64,000 bases of DNA from Permianibacter aggregans (GTDB lineage Bacteria; Pseudomonadota; Gammaproteobacteria; Enterobacterales; Permianibacteraceae), in NCBI RefSeq assembly GCF_009756665.1, contig NZ_CP037953.1:4202649-4266648 (forward strand). The letters run 5' to 3'. The translations under genes were made by a program, and so were the position numbers. Below the pieces are notes generated by a model. The model saw only the letters and a list, made by a program, of their open reading frames with translations. It was not told the origin of the DNA and ran no database searches. Positions 56,889-64,000 of the stretch are shown here, piece by piece (position 1 is the stretch's first letter; every line of letters starts with the position of its first letter).

Positions 56889-58040
56889 TCAGTCCCTAGA
56901 CACTGCATCATGCCAGGCATCATCTTCGGCATGCAGGTAAATCGCGGTGGTCTCGAGTTTCTCATGCCTAGCGGTTTTGTTCACAAAGCGAATGTCGATT
57001 TGTTTGTCAGCGAGATGCGTAATCGCAGTATGGCGCATCCAATGCGTCGATGCTCGCCGAAGTGTACGGGCATAATCAGGCTGATTTGACTCAATGACTT
57101 CCGCGACTTCAATGAATAGCTCTTTGACCAAGCGATAAATCATATTCGCCGATACCGATCTCGTCCCTTTCTGACTTGGCATCAACGGTTTTTCGTCATC
57201 CATTGTCGGTTCTGGTGACCACCCTAAGTATGTACGAAAGCGCCTCACTGCCAGCATGCAAGCTGGCGACACCGGTACTTTTGCAGGCTTGTTTCCTTTG
57301 CCCACTACGAACCACCACCATCGGCCCCGAACCTCACGAAGGCTACCCATGTTATGTGTCGCCAACTCACTGACTCGCGGCCCGAGGTGATAAAGCAAGC
57401 TGAACAAATACCGCAAACGCTCAGCGCGGTCGCGTTCACGCACCGAAGTTGTTGGCAGGCCTTCAATATGTTTCCACACCAATTGCCATAGCGCATGATC
57501 CAAGTAGCGCGACACGGCCTCCGGTGTCGACCTATTGACGCCTTTGACTCTTCTTCGCGCCAGACCCATCGGATTGCCGGCAAGGTAACCTGCTGTCACC
57601 AAATACGTGAACAAACTATTCAGAATGTTCAGGGCTTGCGCTTGGCTTGCTGCGCTGACTGGGGCCTGAAACGGTCGCCATTCCGGAGAATGACGCGGTG
57701 CTCTTGGCCCACACCAACGCTCTTGCGGCAGCGGACTTTGCAAGAACTGCTGGTACCGCTGCAAGTCTTCGCGCTGCAGATCCGATAAGGCTTTTCCCCG
57801 CTCAAGCCAACACCAAAGCAACAACCTTTCGGCTTCTTTGCGGTAACTACGTAGCGTTTGTGGAGAGTCTACAAATTCGTTTAACCAGGCGTGCACTGCT
57901 GACAAGTCGTCCGTTGCGCCGAGTTGACAATGACCTTCGCCTCGATTGATTCCAGTAGAACCATCCAAAAACGCATCGGGCTGGTGCAATTGCTCCAATG
58001 GCACCGGAGCCATGCTCTGCAAAGTCATTTTTCTCGCCAT
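56889..58040 (-). CDS. Tyrosine recombinase / integrase
   Basis: This 383-residue site-specific recombinase has an N-terminal SAM-like DNA-binding segment (FVDSPQTLRSYRKEAERLLLWC) and a C-terminal catalytic domain. The Arg of GPRVSEL, the HWMRHTAITH box and RHEKLETTAIYLH with the nucleophilic Tyr are all present. It is probably functional. It is transcribed divergently from a KfrA-like gene and ends about 100 bases from a truncated CoA-transferase gene, as expected at the edge of an integrated element. AGGAG-like GGAG lies before the ATG. Confidence 0.9.
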   Translation of the reverse strand: MARKMTLQSMAPVPLEQLHQPDAFLDGSTGINRGEGHCQLGATDDLSAVHAWLNEFVDSPQTLRSYRKEAERLLLWCWLERGKALSDLQREDLQRYQQFLQSPLPQERWCGPRAPRHSPEWRPFQAPVSAASQAQALNILNSLFTYLVTAGYLAGNPMGLARRRVKGVNRSTPEAVSRYLDHALWQLVWKHIEGLPTTSVRERDRAERLRYLFSLLYHLGPRVSELATHNMGSLREVRGRWWWFVVGKGNKPAKVPVSPACMLAVRRFRTYLGWSPEPTMDDEKPLMPSQKGTRSVSANMIYRLVKELFIEVAEVIESNQPDYARTLRRASTHWMRHTAITHLADKQIDIRFVNKTARHEKLETTAIYLHAEDDAWHDAVSRD

Positions 58041-58078
58041 TTTTTACTCCGATGCCGCGTAGCTGCCGTAATCCTAGC

Positions 58079-58110
58079 AAATTCATGATAAGCACGATAA
58101 TCATGAATTT
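58079..58110. promoter_or_regulatory. Long inverted repeat, likely operator of the integrase/KfrA pair
   Basis: AAATTCATGAT and its exact reverse complement are separated by 10 bases in the AT-rich divergent promoter region. KfrA proteins repress their own promoters through long inverted repeats, so this is its best candidate target (inference). Confidence 0.65.
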
Positions 58111-58132
58111 TATACTTAAAACATACTATAAA

Positions 58133-58147
58133 TTACGGAATACGTAA
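58133..58147. promoter_or_regulatory. Second dyad in the integrase/KfrA promoter region
   Basis: TTACG-GAATA-CGTAA lies 46 bases before the KfrA-like ATG. It could be a second binding site. It lies near the AT-rich stretch that would hold the promoters. Confidence 0.45.
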
Positions 58148-58192
58148 CATGATAAAGTATGAATAATCGGAAAGTCACCTGGTGGACGTTTT

Positions 58193-58963
58193 ATGGGGCG
58201 TATTGGTGTGAGTTACGAAGAGTTTCTCGTTGTCGCGCGGCAATTGTTTGCGCAGCGACAGACCGTCACGGTAGATCGGGTTCGAGAACAGCTGGGTCGA
58301 GGTAGTCGCACCACCCTATTGAAATTTCTTCAACGGTGGCGCGACGAAGCGGTCAGTGAACCGGAGTTCTCATTGATGGATTTGCCTCCGCAGATGGTTT
58401 CCCTTGTCGAGGCCATGTGGCGTACCGCAGGGACACAAGCACGATTAGCGTTGAACCATGAGCGGGAGCAGCTGGAGTTACGGGAGCAGTCGGTCAAAGA
58501 AGGTGAACAGCTGAAAGAAGGTCAGTTGCAAGCACTGACCACGCAGCTAGCCGTGCATCAACAACGTGAGCAGGCGTTAGCAACAGAACTAGTAGGCTGT
58601 AAAGAAGCGTTGGCCCGCCTTCAAGTCGAGCATCAGCACGTGATGGGATTAGCGGAAGCCAAACAAGAAGCGCTGACGGCTTGTCAGGAGCAAATCAAAA
58701 CGTTGCAGCAAAAACTGGCCCAGGAATCTGCGGAGCACGCAAAGCTAGTGATAGCAGAGCGTGAACGATATGAGATTGAGTTAGCACGCTGGCTAAAACA
58801 ATTGGATGAAGCACGCGTTTTGCTTCGTAAGACCACAGATCGCTACGAAAAACTGGAAAAACGCCTGAACGTTGAGACGTCGCAAGCAAACGCTAACGGC
58901 GCTAAGTCGGAAAAAGGCCAACGAAAACCGTCCAGGCCAGCAAAACGCCAACTCGAAAAGTGA
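58193..58963 (+). CDS. KfrA-like DNA-binding coiled-coil protein
   Basis: This is a 256-residue protein. The N-terminal domain (residues about 1-100, YEEFLVVARQLFAQRQTVTVDRVREQLGRGSRTTLLKFL) is the KfrA_N DNA-binding fold. A long Gln/Glu/Ala-rich coiled coil (about 85-235) and a basic tail follow. Plasmid KfrA proteins bind DNA and help maintenance. Chromosomal relatives travel with integrases. It has a GGTGGA site before the ATG. Confidence 0.83.
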   Translation: MGRIGVSYEEFLVVARQLFAQRQTVTVDRVREQLGRGSRTTLLKFLQRWRDEAVSEPEFSLMDLPPQMVSLVEAMWRTAGTQARLALNHEREQLELREQSVKEGEQLKEGQLQALTTQLAVHQQREQALATELVGCKEALARLQVEHQHVMGLAEAKQEALTACQEQIKTLQQKLAQESAEHAKLVIAERERYEIELARWLKQLDEARVLLRKTTDRYEKLEKRLNVETSQANANGAKSEKGQRKPSRPAKRQLEK

Positions 58964-59071
58964 GGGCGATTTGCTGGTTCGAATGTTTCATACAAATCCA
59001 ATGCGAGGGTTCGCCATCCCTGGCGTCTTCAATGGTATCCATCGACGGCACGCACTTTAGTCGCGCGTAAC

Positions 59072-60025
59072 TCAAGACAAACCAATTACTTCAGCACGAA
59101 AACGTCCACCAAACATCGGCGCAACAACCCTGGGGAGAATTCGCGCTCGCTCACGCACGACATAGTCCTCTGGGAATCGCCGATGCTCGGCAAATGCCTG
59201 TTGCTGCTGACGGTGAGCTTCCGATTCGTACGCGAAGAGCTCTGCGCCTGAGAGTACAGCCGCTACACCAAAATTCATCATGACGTCACCGCCGACCAGG
59301 TGTTTCGGGTCAATAAAGTGCACTTCGGGATAACGCCCCATGGCAATGCGACATAGCACTCCATGCAGCAAGTTGGCTGAGTCAATGTCTCGCATATCAA
59401 CGACTGCAACGCGTCGAGAATATTGCGGCTGGACATCGTAAGACTCAGTAAACATTGCTGGTCGGGCGAAATCCATGCGAATCCCTGGAGCGTCGATATC
59501 CTCGTCAAGTACCATGGCTTCCCATCGCCAACGGTCGGGATATCCCAACGAACCCAAACCTTCAATGCCCTGTTTTAACGCCAACTCGTTTCGTTCGCGT
59601 TGCCGATGAGAACGGAACACTCGGAATGCAATATTGCAAGCGGTCAGACAGTGCAGGGGTTTACAGGTTTCGGATGGTAGCCAGTGCATCGGGTCGATGA
59701 AATCAATGGCACGTGGACGGAGGTGAGCTATGGCGTTTATTGCCCGCATAACGCCCATTCCCGTACCGATGGGAGCGAGATCGAGAAGTAGGCCCACCGA
59801 GCCCGGTGTAAAGGTCAGATCTATGTCAGGAAACTTTATCGCGGATGGTTCGACAAACTTAGGATTGCCTGTTGATAGAGATCTGGCCATCGCTGACCAA
59901 GACGAGAACCCGTTTGTGCGTGCGACCATTTCCAGGCACTGCGCATGAGAGAGTCCGTTTTCCTTACTCAAGCGGCGAGCACGTTTTTTCACTGACTGAA
60001 CAAGGTTTTGATCGAGAGTAGACAT
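59072..60025 (-). CDS. Unknown protein with N-terminal glyoxalase-related helical domain
   Basis: This is a 317-residue cytoplasmic protein. The first 50 residues (QSVKKRARRLSKENGLSHAQCLEMVARTNGFSSWSAM) resemble the short domain seen in plasmid and island proteins annotated as glyoxalase-related. The remaining 260 residues are unrecognised, with mixed strands and helices. There is no signal peptide. The start at 60025 is chosen for AGAGGAT just upstream. It lies between KfrA-like and hydroxylase genes in the AT-rich block, so it was probably acquired with the element. Confidence 0.6.
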   Translation of the reverse strand: MSTLDQNLVQSVKKRARRLSKENGLSHAQCLEMVARTNGFSSWSAMARSLSTGNPKFVEPSAIKFPDIDLTFTPGSVGLLLDLAPIGTGMGVMRAINAIAHLRPRAIDFIDPMHWLPSETCKPLHCLTACNIAFRVFRSHRQRERNELALKQGIEGLGSLGYPDRWRWEAMVLDEDIDAPGIRMDFARPAMFTESYDVQPQYSRRVAVVDMRDIDSANLLHGVLCRIAMGRYPEVHFIDPKHLVGGDVMMNFGVAAVLSGAELFAYESEAHRQQQQAFAEHRRFPEDYVVRERARILPRVVAPMFGGRFRAEVIGLS

Positions 60026-60394
60026 TGCATGATCCTCTACCGCCCACCTGAAAAGGTAACGTTGAGACACCATTGGGCGTGGCTTCGAGGCGGCATTGTC
60101 AATGCAATACATGGACAATCAACGAAGTCATGATGCTGCCAATTAAGGCTTTCCAATCGAGCTTACTCGACTCCCAATGTGGGCGGCTGGCACTCAGCCT
60201 AGTCAATAGTGTCTCATCAATCGTCTTCTCTGACAAGCTGATAACAGTCACGCGGCTTTGTTGTTTGCGCGGTTGAGCATGCTGAACAAATTTGAGATGA
60301 GGACTGGGCAGTCCCCGATGACATAAACGCTTTGTGCGAGCAGCAATGGAGTCGGTAAGAGAATAGCCAGAAGGTCATGCAAGTCGAACAATGA
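60026..60394. other. Gap of about 370 bases, possible small gene remnant
   Basis: On the minus strand a protein-like reading frame of some 85 codons has no ATG start. The part from GTG 60251 to the stop at 60099 would give 50 residues (SLSEKTIDETLLTRLSASRP). It is followed by the gene at 60025. I do not recognise it. A small palindrome, GGACTGGGCAGTCC, lies at 60301-60314. Confidence 0.35.
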
Positions 60395-61204
60395 CTAACT
60401 ATCCAAGGCACCTTCGCGCGCGAATGGTTGTGTTAGCTGTTCAAGATAATTGACCGGATAATTTGGCTGCGTTGCGATTCCTATATCTGACATGGAAATT
60501 CGGTCGCGCAACTCAATGCGTGCGGAGCCTAAAACTCGATCCATCAGTGTCGTAAATAGACCGAAATTTACGTTACCTTCTTTTGTATTGAGGTGATGAA
60601 GTCGGTGCACAACATTCAGCGCGAGAATACGATGAAAGGGACGATAAAAGTAATTTACGTTGGAGTGTTGTAAAAGCAGTTGAATGACTACTGCAACCGC
60701 AAGAACGGCTAGAATGTCAACGGAAACCCCAATCAGCAGCAGGGGGATAACACCTGCCCCCGTTTCCAGTAATTGATGAATGGGGTGTTTCATCAAGCCA
60801 TTAAAGCCATACATGCGTTTAACGCTATGATGTACTGCATGAAAACGCCAGAGGATTGAATAATGGTGGCTTGCGTAATGCATCAACGTAATGCCAGTGT
60901 CGGCAATCACTATTGCCAGCAACAGCTGGATTGTCAATGGCCATTTGTCGGGCCATAAATCAATTACCGTTATAACGCCTTCAAGGAAGGGTAGTAGCAA
61001 CAACCCAAGAAGTGTTAGTGACTCATTAACGACTGCGTGAAGACAATCCCGTTTGGTGTCATTTTGGGCAATATTAAACATCTTATTATATGGCGCCACT
61101 CGCTCCGCAAGGAAAGAGATGATGATTAGTACGGTTACAAGCAAGGCTAACCACCAACGTGAGTGTTCCGAGACTACAATGTATACCGCCGTTCCATTGC
61201 CCAA
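60395..61204 (-). CDS. Fatty acid hydroxylase / sterol desaturase family membrane enzyme
   Basis: This 269-residue membrane protein has about four spans and the diiron His boxes of the superfamily: HYASHH near residue 113, HAVHHS near 126, and HRLHHLN near 207. It would hydroxylate or desaturate a lipid. The exact substrate is not readable. No ATG lies at the N-terminus. The reading begins at TTG 61204, close to an upstream stop, so the true start may be a downstream ATG. It is convergent to nothing and lies beside an AraC regulator. Confidence 0.75.
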   Translation of the reverse strand: MGNGTAVYIVVSEHSRWWLALLVTVLIIISFLAERVAPYNKMFNIAQNDTKRDCLHAVVNESLTLLGLLLLPFLEGVITVIDLWPDKWPLTIQLLLAIVIADTGITLMHYASHHYSILWRFHAVHHSVKRMYGFNGLMKHPIHQLLETGAGVIPLLLIGVSVDILAVLAVAVVIQLLLQHSNVNYFYRPFHRILALNVVHRLHHLNTKEGNVNFGLFTTLMDRVLGSARIELRDRISMSDIGIATQPNYPVNYLEQLTQPFAREGALDS

Positions 61205-61328
61205 TATGAGGAATGCGGGGAGCTACAATATTTTGATCAGTGTAGGTAAGGAAATCATTCACAATCTCTCAAGCCGCGCAAGTTCGCTAGCATATGCAAG
61301 CGCTGAACCTGTGAATTGAACGAAACAG

Positions 61329-62084
61329 CTACTTTTCTGATAATAGGTTCGCTATGGTGGCGGGTGTTACACCAAAGGCATCTTGAACGGCGCGGCAAAA
61401 GTGAGCCTTATCGGCAAAACCCGCTATCACCGCGGCGTCCGTCAAAGGCATCTCCTGACTAAATTTTAATGCGCTCAACATTTTCAGCCACTTCTTATAG
61501 CTCCGAAGCGGAAGTCCTGTCTGTTCTGAAAACCAATGTGAGAAACGACTTGGTGATAGCTTTGTTAGATCGGCAAGAGTCTTTCGCGAAACATCAAGCC
61601 CTAGCGTTGAGCCTTCATGCAATTCCTTTAATACGCATTTCAGTTTTGGGCATTCTGCGGAAGTCATGAATCGATTTCGGAACTGATTTAGTGTTTCGGT
61701 AAGCGGTCCTGATCCGGTAAAGACCTCCAGATATGATTCACGTATCGAGTCATCCAGCGGGATTACTCCTTGCTTGGAATCACAAACGGGATTCGATGGG
61801 CAAGGCCAATTGTGGCCAGCAGGATCGAGATAAATGGACAAGACCGGCGCATACATCAGTTGATGTCGAACACCTGCAGGTATCCAGAAACCTTGTGCCT
61901 CGAAATGGCCGGATTTTGTCGCCACTTGAATTTTTCGGTCAAGACCAATGACGACCTGATGAGCCCAGTGTCGATGCGGTTGATTATCTCCAGACCGTCC
62001 AACAAATGCGCCGCATCCTACGGAAAGGGCGACTTCACCGAGCCATGACACTTTTGATAACCGATTAAGCATTGCATTGACCAT
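61329..62084 (-). CDS. AraC-family transcription regulator
   Basis: This is a 251-residue AraC/XylS regulator. It has an N-terminal cupin-like ligand domain (PHRHWAHQVVIGLDRKIQV, with HxH typical of the fold) and two C-terminal HTH motifs (SRKTLADLTKLSPSRFSHWFSEQTG and DAAVIAGFADKAHFCRAVQDAFGVTP). The ATG at 62084 is chosen. A TTG at 62126 is in frame but lacks a ribosome site. It is divergent from the ZIP-like transporter and adjacent to the hydroxylase, either of which it may control. Confidence 0.86.
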   Translation of the reverse strand: MVNAMLNRLSKVSWLGEVALSVGCGAFVGRSGDNQPHRHWAHQVVIGLDRKIQVATKSGHFEAQGFWIPAGVRHQLMYAPVLSIYLDPAGHNWPCPSNPVCDSKQGVIPLDDSIRESYLEVFTGSGPLTETLNQFRNRFMTSAECPKLKCVLKELHEGSTLGLDVSRKTLADLTKLSPSRFSHWFSEQTGLPLRSYKKWLKMLSALKFSQEMPLTDAAVIAGFADKAHFCRAVQDAFGVTPATIANLLSEK

Positions 62085-62184
62085 CTGGGGAGCTCGCGAA
62101 AACAAGACATTATCCAATTGTGGCAAATCGTGTGCTAGATTTTTACGACAACACGCCCGTTTTCAATGCTATTCGGATGGTGAT

Positions 62185-62898
62185 ATGCCGGTTGGGACAA
62201 TATTTTTGATTTCTCTGTTTTCAGGACTAGCGCTACCACTGGGAGGGTGGCTAGCTGCCCATGAAAAAGTACTACCAAGATGGTTAATCAATGAAACGCG
62301 GCATTTTGTTTTGGCTATGGCCGGAGGCGTACTGCTCGGTGCCATCACCATGATCCTGGTGCCAGAAGGTATGCATGCCTTCGACCATCCTACGTGGTCG
62401 GTAATACCAATAATTATAGGGGGAGTTTTCTTCTTTCTCTTTGAGCGGAATTTAGCAAGACGTGCTCACGAGGCACCGCAAATGATGGCAATGCTTCTGG
62501 ACTTTGTTCCAGAGTCATTGGCGCTGGGGGGATTGGCGGCGATTTCACCGAAGACCGTACCTATTTTAGCTCTGATGATTGGTGTCCAAAATCTGCCTGA
62601 GGGGTTTAACGCATACCGAGAAGTACTTTGCCGTACTCAGTGTAAGTCGTCACATGCACTCTGGTTGCTAAGCCTTGCGGCGCTGTGTGGCCCCATTTCT
62701 GCAGTACTGGGCTTCTATTTTTTGGCGGATCAAGTTACCTGGCTAGGCGCCGTAATGCTGTTTGCCTCTGGCGGGATTATGTACTTGGTGTTTCAAGACA
62801 TCGCTCCTCAAGCGAAGCTGAATCGACATTGGACGCCCGCACTGGGTGCCGTATTTGGTTTCGCGTTAGCGGTGTTTAGTAAAGCGATACTCAGCTGA
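62185..62898 (+). CDS. ZIP-family metal transporter-like protein
   Basis: This 237-residue protein has about seven to eight hydrophobic spans. The ZIP-type helix carries HFVLAMAGGVLLGAI and a second, conserved metal helix NLPEGFNAYRE near residue 137. The first ZIP helix has FVPESLALGG. Divalent metal uptake or release is likely, but direction and ion are unknown. The ATG at 62185 gives the first membrane helix at once. A more upstream TTG would add an unlikely leader. Confidence 0.78.
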   Translation: MPVGTIFLISLFSGLALPLGGWLAAHEKVLPRWLINETRHFVLAMAGGVLLGAITMILVPEGMHAFDHPTWSVIPIIIGGVFFFLFERNLARRAHEAPQMMAMLLDFVPESLALGGLAAISPKTVPILALMIGVQNLPEGFNAYREVLCRTQCKSSHALWLLSLAALCGPISAVLGFYFLADQVTWLGAVMLFASGGIMYLVFQDIAPQAKLNRHWTPALGAVFGFALAVFSKAILS

Positions 62899-63041
62899 GC
62901 GTTTACTGGAATTGCAATGCGCGGCTCAAAGTAGTTCAAGCGTCATTGTTCATCGGTACGCATGACAAATAACTTGGACTGCTCACAAGTTTTACAAATG
63001 GCATTTGCTTGCGGATGAAGTGATGTTTCAAGGTCCATTGG

Positions 63042-63949
63042 CTATGTGGTTTTCTGCCCTGGTGAAATGCTCGCCAAAGGAATGGCGAAGATCACCAAAA
63101 TCACCCCTAACCACTGAGCAAATGACAGCGACTCAGAAAAGAACATGTAGCCGAAATACAAGCCAAATATCGGCGTCAGAAAACTATAAACATTCAGCTG
63201 GTAAAGCGGAGCCTTTTCCATTAACCAGAACCATATGGCAAAGGGCAGGGCTGTACCCGCACTGCCATTAGTACGATGAGCCATAAATACTTAATATCAC
63301 AGCATTGAATCGTCATGGGGGCCTGAAGCAGGACTAACAACAGGAGAGGCAAGGCTCCAAGCAATAGTTGCAATCCCATCGCATAGAGTACATCAACATG
63401 GCTGGCGATTTTTTTCAATAAAACATTGCTAATCGCGATGCTCGTAGCGCCAATCACCACATAGGTAATGCCACTTAGCGATTGGGGGTCAGAGGAGTAA
63501 ATGCTGTCCCCACTGATTACAACAATGCCGAGAAATCCGACTGCATAGGCAACCAACGATTGTTTCCCAACCCTCTCGTTTAATATACACCACCCAAGCA
63601 AACCAGCGATCAATGGCTGTGTGTTGGTGAGTACCGTAGCGAGCCCAGGACTGATTAGGCGACCCGCATAAAACATTCCCCAAAAGCCCACGCTGGTCGC
63701 AAAAAACGCGATAGCCGAAAGATACGCATAACTGCGCGTTGTGTTGGGGATCGGCCGTCGCAATAGCCCCGCGAAAAATATCAAGAAGCCACCGGCGATG
63801 ATCGCACGTAACGTCGCGGTTAACATGATCGGGGCATACGTTTGGCTTATCGAAATAAGCGGAAAACACATAGCCCAAAGCAGCATGGTGAGCGTGGCGC
63901 CAAAAACCACGGATAAATTTTGCCTTGGTTTTCCATCAGCTTTTTTCAT
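63042..63949 (-). pseudogene. EamA/DMT-family transporter, frameshifted
   Basis: The upstream part (63949 to about 63265) encodes eight EamA-type helices, through LLLGALPLLLLVLLQA. The rest continues in another frame as GTALPFAIWFWLMEKAPLYQLNVYSFLTPIFGLYFGYM, the usual last two helices. A missing G in ATGGCAGTGCGGG near 63263 (versus ATGGGCAGTGCGGG) would restore one chain of about 300 residues. The gene is either inactivated or a sequencing error. Its normal role would be metabolite export. Confidence 0.8.
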
Positions 63950-64000
63950 TGATTCTCTACGTCATGTCGTAAATGAGGCTAGAAATAAGGACTCAACTTT

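Overview
The window looks like chromosomal DNA of an aerobic to microaerobic gammaproteobacterium. The basis is the uvrY-uvrC-pgsA order, a true rmf gene, an FNR-type regulator beside hemN and a complete cbb3 oxidase cluster, and gammaproteobacterial-style liu genes. I cannot name the genus from the sequence alone. Base composition looks moderate and even until about 58 kb, then becomes visibly more AT-rich.

Layout. (1) 1-8.8 kb, minus strand: a leucine/isovalerate degradation (liu) operon read from a MerR-type regulator (liuR) through isovaleryl-CoA dehydrogenase, a thiolase, a second acyl-CoA dehydrogenase, methylcrotonyl-CoA carboxylase and 3-methylglutaconyl-CoA hydratase to HMG-CoA lyase, which is cut by the window edge. 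A candidate LiuR operator lies upstream. (2) 9-14 kb: rmf, a tRNA-Ser embedded in degenerate, hairpin-filled tandem copies of itself, uvrY (gacA), uvrC, pgsA, then a tRNA-Gly/Cys/Gly/Leu cluster. (3) 14-25.6 kb, minus strand: a TMEM175-like channel, fnr, hemN, a TauE-like membrane protein, ccoSIHG and ccoNOQP. FNR boxes precede hemN and ccoN, so an O2 sensor sits beside the high-affinity oxidase, its assembly factors and anaerobic haem synthesis.

(4) 25.8-42.1 kb: a stress or low-energy island. It holds CBS-domain proteins, a eukaryote-type class I aldolase, Dps, a sigma-54 enhancer-binding protein (EBP) with a degenerate receiver, several small stress-type proteins, a rhodanese, an 826-residue SDR/SPW/VKOR fusion, a host-attachment-like protein, a MauE-like membrane protein and an acetyl-CoA hydrolase/aconitase pair. 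Candidate -24/-12 promoters precede several of these genes, which suggests a local regulon run by the neighbouring EBP. (5) 42.2-55.3 kb: two P-type ATPases (calcium-type and copper-type) running into a Cus-like copper efflux operon whose adaptor carries a CusF-like tail, then a convergent pyridine-nucleotide disulfide oxidoreductase.

(6) 55.5-64 kb: a CoA-transferase gene with a perfect FNR box but a truncated 3' end, next to a tyrosine recombinase divergent from a KfrA-like DNA-binding protein. This is probably the edge of an integrated element. Beyond it lie an unknown protein, a fatty-acid-hydroxylase-like enzyme, an AraC regulator, a ZIP-like transporter and a frameshifted EamA transporter. 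The sigma-54 island and the hairpin-filled tRNA-Ser array are the least conventional parts. All promoter and operator calls are by eye and untested.
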